Origin: Magicicada septendecula
Lineage: Eukaryota > Arthropoda > Insecta > Hemiptera > Cicadidae
Reading direction: 5' to 3'
Length of the DNA: 64,000 nucleotides
Assembly: GCA_034769895.1 (NCBI GenBank)
Contig: CM068367.1
Location: 709,490,196 to 709,554,195, forward strand
Shown: in pieces, positions 34,605-46,130 of the stretch
Layout of the letters: every line of letters starts with the position of its first letter
Position numbering within the stretch: the stretch's first letter is position 1
Made by a program: the position numbers and the translations under genes
Notes under the pieces: model-generated
What the model was told of the DNA's origin: nothing
Seen by the model: the letters and a program-made list of their open reading frames with translations, nothing else
Databases searched by the model: none

Positions 34605-36229
34605 GTAAAAGTTTCAATTACATTTTTATTTTATTGAAGGTTTATTAATGCGGGTTTATTCATAATGTGGGCCATAACTAGAGGTTTTTGGGGAATGCAA
34701 AATTTCTATTTTAAATTTTTAATATTGTTCTACACGATTGTAAGAAATGTGAATAATTTTTCTTAAAGACTCATAACTGAGGTATTTATGAACAGTATTT
34801 TTAAAAATGTGTTTACTGTAGTTTTGCCATAACTCAGACAGTTTTATGTATTAGAAAGTAAAACATAGAGAATGCATGTAATAAAATCTAAAATGTAAAA
34901 ACTACGTTTATAAAAGCAAATTCAATTCCTAACAGATTTAGTTTTGAAACATTTTTTGTATGTTGGTTTTAACTTTTTTTGAAATGGCATTTGAAGGTCA
35001 TGCTTGAAGAGGAGGAGGAAAATGGTTGAAAATTCGCTTCTCTAAATTAGAGGCTTGAAGAAGCAAGCCTCTAATTTGCTCAATTTACATTATAGAAAAA
35101 AAAGGAAAATCACTTGAAAGGAAATTAAGTGAATCATATAGGAAAAAAATAGTCGTAAATATTAAAGGTAGAATTTTTGAAGATATAAAAAAAAGGAAAA
35201 TAATTTTTCCGCTTTCAAAGAGACACTCGTGTCACTTAGGACTCATCAGGTCAGTGCCATCCCATATCAACTCAACAACAAAAAATCACTTTTTCACCCA
35301 CCATCTCAGATTTTGATGAAACTTAGCTTATTTGTTCTCCCTGCAGAGATAAGTAACCACACAAAATTTTAACCCGCTATCTCTCTCCGTTGTCGTATAG
35401 GATTTCAAAATTTGGAAGTTTTGGTGTTTTTAACAATCGGCTGTAGCAAAACGAGACTTGCTAACCTTTTGAAAATAATTTGTAACTTTTTTATTTATCA
35501 TCCAATCTTTGTGAAATTTAGTAGTTATATACTCTAAAGTATAAGGATTCTAGAAAAAAATACACAATACCTTTAAGTAAAACTACTAAGGCTGGAACAA
35601 ATTTTTTTTTGTGTGTAAAAAACATGGTTTAGCATTAAATTGAATATCACAGAAAGGGAAAGTGATAAATAATCCTCAATTCATGGGCTATCATATGAAA
35701 AAATAAAATTGATGGACTTTTCATTCCTTTGTTGTTTTTTTCTGTTAAAAGCAAGTTTCTTAAACATTTTTTATGGAGTGATTTTACTAAACATTTAAAG
35801 GGTCTTAAGCATTTTTTGTTTTGTTTAAAAAACTAAAATTTTAAGTGATTATAAAACAAACAGGCCCCAATATTAAAATAAATGTAAGTTAGAACAATAT
35901 CAACAACTTCTCAAGTAATCAATCAAAATTTAAAAAATCCCTAATTGCATTTTCTTGAGACTTTGAGTTTAGAGGTATAGGCCTAGGTTGATATTATTGA
36001 AGAATAAATAACTAATAAATATTTTCATCCATAGGAATTATTCTATTTTAACCTAAATAGACTTGTTCAAGAATTTTTTTTTAATGCTGACAAAAGATCA
36101 AATATTTTTTAACGTTATGTACATTTAATAAAGAAATGATAACAAAGTCTATAAATTTACCAAAATTGCATTCAATATTTGTTATTTACATTATGTACAG
36201 TCAGAGAAATTTAATGGAGTAACATTTTT
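34605..36229. other. RanBP3 intron sequence, no gene recognised
   Basis: AT-rich. A stretch from about 35215 to 35480 (GACACTCGTGTCACTTAGG and on) looks like repetitive DNA, but the family was not recognised. Confidence 0.4.
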
Positions 36230-36760
36230 TTCTGAACTTAACTCATACACTCCTCTGAGAATCGGTAGGTTCTTCCAGTTGATGTGTGAGGAGACTCAAC
36301 AATTGCAAGCACATGAGGAATTGGCACAGGGCAAATGTTCTCTCGTTTGGGCTAATGAAATAACGGTGATGGTTCTGCAGGATGCAGAAATTGAACAGTC
36401 ACATCACCTTCTTTATTTACTTTAGTGATGATTCCAAAGTACAACAGATTGTCATATTTACAAGCTACTGATTGGTACATATATTCTTTTCTCACACGTG
36501 ATGTCAATTTATTCCTTAAATTATATGTAAGGGTGGGTTTCTCATCACTACTGATCCTCCTTGCTTCCTAGTTCCCTAAATAATCTAATGGCCTAAAGTT
36601 ATGGAAACTTCTGGTTCCTGGAAGTATTTGTACATCTTCAAAGCGTTCCGCAAGGTCAGAGCGTATCTGATTTACAGAATCTTTAGAATTAAAATGAAAA
36701 TTATCTTTGGTGATGTTGACTTTACAAAACTGAAACAAATCTGATGGAGATAATATTTTA
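36230..36760 (-). pseudogene. Unidentified coding remnant
   Basis: The minus strand is open for roughly 170 codons with only a few stops. Recognisable text: QIRSDLAERFEDVQILPGTR, YNLRNKLTSRVRKEYMYQSV, YFGIITKVNKEGDVTVQFLH, then PKRENICPVPIPHVLAIVES and STGRTYRFSEE. The family is not named here; the alternating strand pattern may be a small chromo/Tudor-like domain. It joins the pogo-like remnant at about 36765, where that gene's third-acid region should be, so it is probably part of another mobile element or a captured host piece. Confidence 0.45.
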
Positions 36761-36764
36761 TGTC

Positions 36765-37690
36765 ATTCCTCCAGGGATTATAACAAAATCGGTGTTCATT
36801 TCTGCAACCAGCTTCTTTATTTTCTTACTTGTGTGACCACGAAAAGCATCAAGAATTAACATATCTCTCTGCTCTTAGTAAAGCACCAGGTTGACGTCCC
36901 CAAACAACCTTAAGCCAATCTGCCATAAGTTCTTCAGTCATCCACCCCTTTTCCTGTGCTCTAAAAACAATCCCAGCTGGTAACTGTTCCTTCGGAAGCA
37001 TTTTTCTTTTCAAAATAACGTATGGTGAAAGTTTTCTTCCATGGGCAGTTACTCTTAGCATCACAGTAATGTGTGACTTTTCGTTGCCTGTAAATTTAAT
37101 TTAACTGATTTTGTACCCTTTCTGTCAACAGTAACACTTGATGACATATTGAAAAACACTGTGTTTGATAAGCAATCAATCTGTTAGTATAATCTGCAGG
37201 TAGGCGTTGTGCAAGGGTAGTGCAACATCGTAAACACAGACCTGAACACCACATCATGCGTTTACACCAGCCCAAGCTTGCTTTAAATTCAGTTATTGGA
37301 ATTTTCAACAACTCACGTGCCACCTCCAGTGTCTTCGTTCTAATAACTTCTCGGCATATTGGACATCCTTGGTTTCGTTCCTGTGAATGTATTCGGTAAC
37401 AAGTATTTGGAATTAAGATTATTAAATTTTCCAGTTTTAGGTCCACTGAATGTTTTTCTTGATGCACTGGCACTCTTAAACTTTTCATCTTTTTGCCATT
37501 TTTTGCCAACGCTGTACATTACATTCAGAAACACAAAACTGTTTAGCAGCCTGTCACTTATTACTCTTAATTTGAAGTTCATATCATAGCTTCTCTCTCC
37601 TATTTTTATATGACATGCAGAGGACACCCTCTGTTCAACACTATCCTTTACTTGTGGATTGGCCATTATTGTTTTAATGTCAGTGACCAC
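36765..37690 (-). pseudogene. Pogo-like transposase pseudogene
   Basis: Minus strand. HTH and linker: RRSYDMNFKLRVIS-like text (about 37600), SASRKTFSGPKTGKFNNL (about 37470), REVIRTKTLEVARELLKIPI, FKASLGWCKRMM and CTTLAQRLPADY (37360-37180). Catalytic domain: LRVTAHGRKLSPYVILKRKM, LPKEQLPAGIVFRAQEKGWM, TEELMADWLKVVWGRQPGALL (37060-36880), then a frame change and LDAFRGHTSKKIK and a NTDFVIIPGGMT end at about 36765. The first catalytic region is largely lost (about 37090-37140). The order matches pogo-group transposases domesticated elsewhere as POGK-like proteins. Frameshifts make it non-functional. Confidence 0.8.
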
Positions 37691-38094
37691 AGCCCACAGT
37701 ATGGTACTTGAATACTCTATCTAATTAATGCACACATGTGCAAGTAGAGCACAAACACTAAAATGGACACACATAATAATAGACCAACGAACACACGTAA
37801 TAATAGAACAACAAACACTCCAATGCACACACGTTTTAATAGAAAAACACTCAACACATGTGAATATTCACTTTGTTGACTTAACCTTAAAGTGAACAAC
37901 TTTTAACGTCTGTGACGCAATACAGTACTTGAGCGCAGTGGTAAAACTGTGCTTGGGAGCTTAACCTTGAGCTCATTATAAAACATGTTGTGTTGATTCA
38001 CGCTAAACACATGGCAAGCCTGTGCAGCTGGTGAATGTTACAAAATACGCTATACTTTGCAGGTACAAACATTAAATTTTTTAATGCTAGGTTG

Positions 38095-38170
38095 CACATA
38101 TAAGACGAGTATGGTTTTTGGAAGGGCATTTTAAGAAAGAAATCATTGTCTTATATTCGGGCCAATACAG
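38095..38170 (-). repeat. Candidate right terminal repeat of the pogo-like element
   Basis: Read on the minus strand from 38170: CTGTATTGGCCCGAATATAA then GAC and, further in, ACTCGTCTTATATG. TA follows at 38171-38172. GAATATAAGAC terminal repeats are familiar in pogo-like elements. No matching left end was found, consistent with loss at the 36765 junction. Confidence 0.45.
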
Positions 38171-38229
38171 TAAATGTTTTGGTAATAAAATAGTAAGCCA
38201 CAATATAAAAATAAAATACTTAAACTTAT

Positions 38230-39390
38230 CTCACATGACTTCCTGAAGATTCTTCTTCTGGAGTAAGAGGAACAAATTTATGTTCAGAATTTTCAAACAG
38301 ATCATCAGAATCACTTGATATGTAAAAATCTTAAAGTTGACTCTCAGCAGAACTTCTATCACTGCTCTTTTCAGTTTTTTATTATATGTGTACTGTGGCC
38401 TCTATCTTAACAAACTGAGTTGTAGTCCAGCAATCGAAACAGTGGGTAATGGAATGGTAGTTCATTTGTGAAAGCTGCGAAGAAGAATTTATTATATTTG
38501 TACTATAAACCCACTTGATATCAGTAATTTAGTGCACATTTCTCTAGATTAGTAGAAACAATGGTAAATGTAACATGTATGAATAAATCACATAGTAAAT
38601 AAAATTCTTGACTATGGAATTGAGAAAGAAAATAGATTTACTTTTGTTCATGTTGGTTAGTCAAATTAAAAAAGATTTGTAGTTTTTAGTAAATTATATA
38701 TATTTAAATTTTAATACAAACACATTTTATATTACTGTACAAATAAAAAAAACGTTAACACACTTTACTATATAGTGTATTGAAAAGTTTAAAACTCTAT
38801 CATCTTTACTTTAAAAAAGTCTGTTATTTTTTCTCTTTAACGTTCTTCTAATTGCGCTTGCCAGCTGCATAATCTCTCCATGTTTTCAAATTCAAAATGT
38901 TAACAGGAATTAAAGTCCTTTCCTTATCTGTATAAAAATGTAGAGGATAATGAAAATGATAATGAATTGAATGAAAATTAATAATTCAATTCAATAATGA
39001 ATTCAGTTATTGCTGCAATAATTTTATCAACATTAATTTATTTCTTCACACTTTCATCTTCATTTAATCACTCGACTATCTCTTGTTCCTCAGCAGAGTT
39101 GTTCATCTGTCTCTTGTTCACACTGTACTACTTGTGTCATTAATGGTAAGGGTTCATCTTCTACAGGGTTGGCTTCAATATTATCTGTGACAACCACTAG
39201 CTGAATTTGGCAAGATTTTGCAGTGTATTAACAGAAATTACATTTAACACATGTGTCATATTATGTAAACTCTTTGATGTTATATTCAACTTCTTTGATG
39301 CTATTTTTATCAAAGCTTGTTTTATATCAGTATCAGTTATTCTGGTACTGAATTCAGTAATTTTTTCTTGCATCCTCTTTTCAGTGATGT
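38230..39390. other. Intronic sequence with faint minus-strand coding traces
   Basis: Short acidic minus-strand stretches near 38370-38230 (FYISSDSDDLFENSEHKF) and 39190-39080 (VVVTDNIEANPVEDEPLP) look like eroded C-terminal regions of transposases. Neither is assignable. Confidence 0.25.
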
Positions 39391-39391
39391 A

Positions 39392-40681
39392 TGAGGGGTG
39401 TTTGATAAGTCCGTGCAAAATCAGGAGATGGCACTCGCAGTAAATAAATGAGTCATTTATAGTTTCCCGCATCTCCGCTAGGAGCCGCGTTTCAGTAACA
39501 TGCGTCCATAATTCTATTGTTGCCAATCGTTTGAATTGATGAAGTATTGTGATTTGCAAAAAATGGATGAAAGAGAATTTCGTATGGTGATGAAACATTA
39601 CTTTTTGAAAGGCAAAACCACACAAGAAACTAAATCCAGGCTGGATAAATATTATGGTGAGTCAGCTCCATTGACTAGAACATTTTACAAATGGTTTAGT
39701 TATTTTCGTAATGGTCACATGAGCACAAACAACACTGAACGTTCTGGACAGCCTGTTGAGGTTACAACTGCAGAAAATATAGAAAAAATCCATGGTATGG
39801 TGATAGAGGACAGAAGATTGAAAGTGCGTGAAATTCCTAAGACAGTAGGAATTCTCAAATGAACGGGTGCATCATATTTTACACGAACATTTACATATGC
39901 AAAAACTGTCCGGAAGATGGGTACTGCGTTTGCTCACAATCGATCAAAAGCGTGAACGAATAAACATTTCTAAACACAGTTTGGAGCTGTTTCAATGGAA
40001 TCGAGAAGAATTTTTGCGGCGTTTCATAACAGTTGATCAAAATTGGATACATCACTACCAACCTGAAGCCAAGGAACAGTCAAAACAGTGGGTTGCAGTA
40101 GGAGAACGTGCTCCAAAAAATGCAAAAACCGTCCATCAGCAGGTAAGCTGATGGCCACTGTCTTTTGGGATGCTCGAGGCTTAATCTCAATTGACTTTCT
40201 GGAGAAGGGTAAAACTATAACTGAGGAATATTGTGCATCTCTGCTGGATCGTCTAAACAAGGAAATAAAGAAAAAACCAACCACATTTGATGAAAAAGAA
40301 GGTTCTTTTCTACCAAGACAATGCACCGGCTCATTCTTCTGCGATTGTGACAGCAAAATTGTTTTAATTACCGCTATGAATTTCTTCTGCACCCCCCCCC
40401 CCCCCCCACTCACCAGACTTGGCACCTTTGAACTATTATCTGTTTCCAAATTTGAAGAAGTGGCTTGCTGGAAAGAGATTTTCGTGAAATGATGAAGTTA
40501 TTGCCGAAGCATCTGCATATTTTGAAGACTTCGATAAATCATACTATAAGGATGGGATTGAAATGCTTGAGCCATTGGACTAAGTGTGTAGTGTTGAAAG
40601 GAGATTTTGTTGAGAAATAAAGATTTTTCCCGAAAAATTATGTCTTCTTTATTTTTGCACGGACTTATCAAACACCCCTCA
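39392..40681 (+). mobile_element. Mariner element with near-perfect 29-bp terminal repeats
   Basis: About 1,290 bp, normal for mariner. The ends TGAGGGGTGTTTGATAAGTC... are identical in inverted orientation for 29 bp, running through CCGTGCAAAA. Left flank is TA; the right flank reads TT/AT, so the duplication has one mutation or the border is off by one. The good ends suggest a fairly young copy. Confidence 0.9.
39540..40581 (+). pseudogene. Mariner transposase pseudogene (DD34D)
   Basis: Starts near ATG 39539/39560 (MDEREFRMVMKHYFLKGKTT). HTH domain with LTRTFYKWFSYFRNG and TERSGQPVEV. Catalytic motif 1 is FITVDQNWIHHY (about 40025-40060). WDARGLISIDFLEKGKTI follows. Motif 2 (YQDNAPAHS-type) spans a frame change near 40310-40340. 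Motif 3, the HPPYSPDLAPSDYY type, is distorted by a C run (40390-40408) near 40410-40440. The reading frame changes several times (near 39855, 40140 and 40300 onward), so it is inactive. TAA-type stop near 40581. Confidence 0.85.
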
Positions 40682-41134
40682 TTGTGTGTGAGGAAATCAC
40701 ACAATGAATTACTTGGAGCATTTTTGAGAAGAATGTTTTTTTTTTTCTAAAAGATATTTTTTATTTGAGAAACGCTTTCACTTTTGGTTTGGAATCAAAC
40801 CAGTCTTAAATAAAAAAGAATCACCCAGATTTCTGAGCATATTAATATACATGTAGACAAGATGGCTGTATAATTCTGTAGTCTTTCCAGCCAGAGTCAA
40901 CCATAGTATCTACTAAAACTTTCAGACATGTTGGTCATGCTCTCTTTCCTACATATAATGTTTTTAAGGTTCAGTGCTTGTCATCAGAGTAGGTACAGAT
41001 GGAAAGAAATGTGAAGGTCCAAAAGACTGTTGACACGGACTTTATGGAACATTCGTACAGTGTTTCCGTCTGTTCCTACTGATGATGACCACTCAAGCCA
41101 TTGAAACATTAGCACATAGCAGTGATAATATTTT

Positions 41135-41880
41135 ACTTCCATGTTCCATAAGGAAATGGAAGTTTGGTGATGGCAAAAGAAATCGTGTTCGAGATAAGGG
41201 CTGATTCTGATTGTACTACCCTCAAAACATGAAGAAAAGTAATTTTCCGAAGTGTCTTGTGTGTAGAATTTTTTCAATGGCGAACAACAACTGCCGCAAA
41301 TTCAAACAGAATCAAATACTTTTTGTGCCCGAGTTGTAGAGGACTGAAGGCCTATTGATTTTGGTGGAGATTGGTTAAGGGGAAGGGGTAGTCAACGTTT
41401 TATGTTTTAACAAGAGAAAAGTACTTAATTTTGATAAATAAAGTATCTTGGAAAGAAGGTCATAATAATCCACTGTAGAAAGGTAGATGAAATATGTATA
41501 AATGAAAAGGGTAGTTGAAGAAGGGGGAGGGGTAATTTTCTATAAATGAAAATAATTGAAGGGGAGGGGATAGTTTTATATATATGTACTATGTTATCGG
41601 CAACAAAGAAGTAATTTGTTGTTAAAATTCCTTCCTGGGCTGTTTGGCCGTCGTCCAATGTTTTCTGCAAAACCAGACGTTTCCGCAGTGCCATCGACTG
41701 CCATCATCAGTGAAAATCGAGTCCACTAACATAAGATGGTATACGTTAGTGAACACCATACTCTGGTTAAGGCTTAAGAAAGAAGTAGTTTCTATGGAAA
41801 TATTTCATTTCGAAAATGGTTTTATATATAAATCTTAGAACATGGAAGTCGTGTATGGTTTGTCCATACTGATATTTTAG
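41135..41880 (+). repeat. Family R1 copy c with hammerhead-like insert
   Basis: Carries the R1 order: CCATGTTCCATAAGGAAATG start, one 160-bp unit (GAACAACAACTGCCGCAAAT), GATAAATAAAGTATCTTGG, the GGGAGGGGTAATTTTCTATA block, the hammerhead-like segment and the ACATGGAAGTCGTGTATGG end. Confidence 0.8.
41615..41778 (-). mobile_element. Hammerhead-like small element within R1 copy c
   Basis: About 164 bp bracketed by AAAGAAGTAATT (41603-41614) and AAAGAAGTAGTT (41779-41790), an apparent 12-bp target duplication with one mismatch. The inverted R1 copy d (51105-52235) has a single CAATAAAGAAGTAG and lacks the segment, so it represents an empty site. On the minus strand: CTGATGA (41710-41704), T, GGCAGT stem, GAAAC (41683-41679). 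A 10-bp hairpin CACTAACGTA/TATGTTAGTG lies at 41727-41754. Confidence 0.55.
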
Positions 41881-43098
41881 TAACCAATCATAGCCAGCAT
41901 ATGCGAAGGTTTTAGTAGATAACACAGATGAGAAATTTATATTTTGAAAAGCATTGCTTCTCTTACCCAGATAAAAGGTAGTAATCTATGCGATCCCAAA
42001 GCATTCAAGCAAAGAGCAATAGTAATTCTGTCTTCAGAAAACTTAGACTTGGTGTGCTTTTTAACCGTGACAGCAAACAGCTGTCACAGAAGCAGTCAAT
42101 AAAGCAAAGTGTATGTGTAAAGTGTGTTCATAATGTGTGTGTTTCACTTAATGCTTTGGAATAATAGGACCTTAAGTACTTTACTGTATTTTCTCCAACC
42201 CCAAAATCAAGCTCAGTTTTTTAAAAACTGATTTCCCTTTTACCGAAAATTCCAGTTCCTTTTTTTTTTGAAATTAAATGACAACACATTTTCTTTTATT
42301 ACACATAATAACAGTATACATTACACAATTTAATTAACAAGCATACACAAAGTTAACATACAGGTAAACTCAGAAATTTAATGCATGTAAACTTAAAACT
42401 TGTATGTAATTGATAAATTGCATGCTCATGTGCACACTCACCTACTGTATGATTTTTGAGAGAACTGTTTACTGCATAATTTCTATAAGAGAACCGATAA
42501 CATTTAATGAAAAATGAAAAAAGGAAGCAAATCCTTACATACATAATTCAATACATTATTGGATGTTGTTGATTGACTCGGTTTGAAAAAATTTCATGTC
42601 TCCAGTTTTTAACTAAATGCTTCTGTAATTACAGTAATTGCAAGCTTCTGTATGTAATGTTAATTCATTAGTCACTGATTTGTATTGAAATAAAATCCTG
42701 CACATTGGTTAATCATTTATTGAAGCACATTTAAAATTATTTTTCTATATAAGTTGTCTTGTGATGGAGTTGGTTAATGGAATGGTTGGTTAATACAGAG
42801 ACCACAAAAGTTACAATTTACAAAATTCTGTGACCAAGAAAAACCTCCAATGTCTGTGTGCTGTTTACGAAAAATCCAGTAATCTGAAGGTACTGTTAGA
42901 CGGTGCTCCCTTTAAGGGTAAGATGCTTTAAACTTTTTTTTTTGTAAATGCAGTATAAGTACTATGTTAATGTGAGACCTTTACTTATAATTAAACAGCA
43001 TCAGAGTAAAAATACAGGATAGGCATATGTCATATGTTGTCAAAATGTGGCATGTTTTTGATAGCTTATTGTAGACTTTGTATAAATCTTTGCACTAG
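41881..43098. other. RanBP3 intron sequence, nothing recognised
   Basis: No coding or repeat family recognised up to the acceptor at 43097-43098. Confidence 0.45.
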
Positions 43099-43257
43099 AT
43101 GAACTGTAAGCTGTTTGCATTCGATAATGTTAACTCAGCGTGGGTAGAAAGAGGACGTGGCACACTGAGAGTAAATGATATGCCAGTGGGAACAAAAACA
43201 CAGTCAAGAGTGGTCATGCGGACTGTGGGAACCCTCAGAGTTGTTCTTAATACTAAG
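43099..43257 (+). CDS. RanBP3: RanBP3 exon, core of the Ran-binding domain
   Basis: 159 bp, exactly 53 codons, between acceptor CACTAG (43093-43098) and donor GTATTG (43258). It encodes MNCKLFAFDNVNSAWVERGR then GTLRVNDM, QSRVVMRTVGTLRVVLNTK. The order C-K-L-F-x-F-D ... W-V-E-R-G-R-G-x-L-R-x-N-D ... Q-S-R-x-V-M-R-T matches vertebrate RanBP3 position by position, and is the PH-like Ran-binding fold. Phase 0 on both sides. Confidence 0.95.
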
Positions 43258-43340
43258 GTATTGTTAAAAATTTGCTTTTTGATTTATGTCACTTATAAAT
43301 AGGTAACAATACAAAAACAATACTTTATTATTATTTTCAG
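43258..43340 (+). other. RanBP3: Short 83-bp RanBP3 intron
   Basis: GTATTG...TTATTTTCAG; the only compact intron among those visible. Confidence 0.9.
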
Positions 43341-43436
43341 ATATGGGCTGGCATGTCTGTTGATAAACCAAGTACTAAGAGTGTTCGATTAACAGCAATG
43401 GACAACAGTGGACAGATTAAAGTCTTTCTAGTTATG
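43341..43436 (+). CDS. RanBP3: RanBP3 exon, distal Ran-binding domain
   Basis: 96 bp, 32 codons: IWAGMSVDKPSTKSVRLTAM then DNSGQIKVFLVM. Acceptor TTTTCAG (43334-43340), donor GTACGT (43437). The pattern K-S-x-R-x-T-A-M-D-x-x-x-Q-x-K-V-F-L is shared with vertebrate RanBP3. Phase 0 on both sides. Confidence 0.93.
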
Positions 43437-45279
43437 GTACGTAGAAGTTGTTTTTATTAAGGTGTGCTACCGATGGCACTAAATTTGTTGTGAACACTCC
43501 TAAGTACTTTTTATTCTGTATTATCCAAACAATAAAAACAAATGTATGTTTTCCTTTCTTTGTTAATATTTCAATGTTTGCATATAATTTATTGTCAGTA
43601 ATCAGCTACTGATAGACTGCAAATCTTTTAAACATAATTTTTATTACCATATTCTACTTTATTATTATCTGTTTCTTAAATTGTGGTATAAAAGAACAGT
43701 AGGTTAATACTTTTGTATATAGTGTGTATAAGAAAATTATTTTTACAAATAATTAATCTGAGTGAAGTGCAGACTTCTAATGTGGGGAAAACTCATCCAA
43801 TGATAACTTGAGTTAGCATAAACCAATTTTATGAAATTTTCACGATAAGTGGACTTTATCTCAAGGAATTTCTGTACAGTTTTTGAATAAATGTGTGTGT
43901 GGATAGCTCAAATAGTGCAGTACTAGATGGCACAAAATTTGATCTCTGCAGAGGATTATGCAGATTGCATAAAGATCTGTTTCCAGTTGAGCGCTTCTTT
44001 GAATATACTGAACTTTGTGCAACACATTTTAATTGTTTAAGTTCAAGAGAAGGATGCTGAAACATTGCCTAATTATCAAATTTCAGTGGCATACCATTTG
44101 TGGCAATTCATTTAACTGTAAAAAGAAAAACATTAATGTTTATGCACGTAGGTATGGCTACTCTTAAGAGATAAAAGAAGCAGATTGTCTTGAGAAAGAA
44201 AACAGTGTAGGGAAATTCTTTATTAAAGAAATTATTACTGCTTCAATGCTTTAATTCCATCATTACATCTCTCTGGCAGGCTAACACCAACTTAACTCCC
44301 ATAATATTCGAGGATGCTGTTTTAGACTACTCAGTGAAGTATGCATCAGAATCAAAAAAACATGCTGAGTCATATTATGATATATTTAAGAATTTATCAA
44401 CTGTAACGTTGCCGAAAAAACACATAGAACTCTAATAAACTAACTAATTACAGTGAAACGTCTTTTAGCCTCGTGAAATTGCATTTAAAAGTGGCCACCT
44501 TGAGGGGGGTCTTCTTATAGATAGTTACATTAGATATGTATACATAGTATTGTAATACTAGTGCTATTTTTAAATCTATGGCTTGATAGAGTGTTCTATA
44601 CATATTTGCAGAATGTCAGTTTAGGACATCTTTATACATGTAACTGCAGTGGTAAACTCTTTCTTAAACGTGCAGTAATACAGTTCAACATATAATACAG
44701 TCAAATATTGAAGAAGCTACCTGTACTGCCAGTTCATCATTATGTGTTCTTGAAGAATTCGGATATGGGCAACTGCACATAACTCTAATGTTTATTTATG
44801 ACCACATTTTCCACGTAATGTATTGCCAAATTTACTAGCCAGAGCTCTGTGTCTAGCAGAACTGGAAGTGTGTCCTTCAAGTCGATCAGCTCAGTGTTAT
44901 CCCTAACATCATGATTTTTTTGCTTTCTTCATTGTTACTTTCATGATTTTGATGTGTGTGACATCCCATCACAATTTTCACCTTCATTGAAGCATTCAGT
45001 GTGATCATTCTCTGAATATAAATCAACTTCTACATTGACAACTTCACACAATTTAGTCAGATCGGATCCACTGTCATTGCCATCACAGATATCCAGTGAA
45101 CACCTACTAATGAAATACTTTCAAATTGTCTCTGATTTCACTTAATGCCACATACTCGTAATCCAGCTAATAGCATCTATTATTGCCACCAACTTGTCCA
45201 ATTAATGCACAGAAGTGACATTATTCTATTGTAGCCTCAAGCAAACACGGAAGATTTTATGGTAATTGACTCTAAAAGC

Positions 45280-46130
45280 CTGATTGGTTGAAGCAAGACG
45301 TCATATTTTCTGGTAAAAATTTTAGTTCTGCATTCAACAACTTTTCTTGATTGACTATGTGCATTATCAACGAAAAGACGACTTTTTCTATCGTGGCATC
45401 AAATTTTTTCATTCAAACTACAGGCCGTGAGGCGAGTGATGAAACTGTCTTGGTGGTGCGCAGTGACAAAGAGAAAGAATGCGCATGCGCGGGACAGCGG
45501 CTAGGGACAACAACCCATCAGTTGGCTTAGGTCTCCGTGAGGGGAAGTGTCTCCCCAACCTGCTACCTCCCCTCCTATGCACATAGACAGTTTCATCACT
45601 CACCTCACGGCCTGTACATAGCCAAGAAGTAAAATTTTCACACATCACCCAAGCTTTCCTGTTAGCTTTGATGCCAAGACACACCAAAAAGTGAAATGTT
45701 TGTATTTTTGAACCACCTTGGATAGACAGCTGTGTATATCACAAGAGGTTGTTCTTTCTTCCCAAAAGGATAGCACAAAGCGTTGTTAACCTGTTTGGCC
45801 ATTTTCCACCTTTACATTGTTGTCCTTTCAAAGTTAATGTCGTTATCAGGAGTAGCTCTATAGAAAAGTCTCGTCTCATCCATATTAAAAAATGCCCTAT
45901 TCAGAATATCCACAGGTAATCTACTGCACTCTTTTTCATCCAATCATTGATGATACCTTGATTCACGTCAGCACGTTCCCTGCTCACTGCCCGGAACACT
46001 GTAAAACAGCATTATTTACTTCTTCAAGTGATTCCCACCTTATCTTCACATTGTTGTTGCAATTTTCTTTCCATTGTTTAACATATTGATCCTGGTCAGT
46101 GAGCACATATTGAATTTGTGTTTTACCACA
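45280..46130 (-). pseudogene. Tigger D transposase pseudogene split by a MITE
   Basis: Minus strand: a FNMDET-type first acid motif near 45890-45870, LTLKGQQCKGGKW text (about 45840-45790), a VIYTA then WFKNTNISLFGV segment (about 45740-45690), then KAWVMCENFTSWL (about 45660-45625) directly before the MITE. After the MITE, a SRLFVDNAHSQSRKV second acid motif (about 45385-45340). Stops and frameshifts throughout. Confidence 0.65.
45421..45614. mobile_element. 194-bp MITE with 30-bp terminal inverted repeats
   Basis: Starts CAGGCCGTGAGGCGAGTGAT and ends with its reverse complement (one mismatch over 30 bp), flanked by TA at 45419-45420 and 45615-45616. GC-rich centre. No coding capacity; the 89-codon minus frame across it is not a gene. 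It sits in the catalytic domain of Tigger D, so it came later. Confidence 0.92.

Noticed and set aside
43856-44065. 69-codon minus frame
   Set aside because: No recognisable domain and no support from context within the RanBP3 intron.
45418-45687. 89-codon minus frame
   Set aside because: Runs across the MITE; its middle is MITE sequence, its start is Tigger D transposase.
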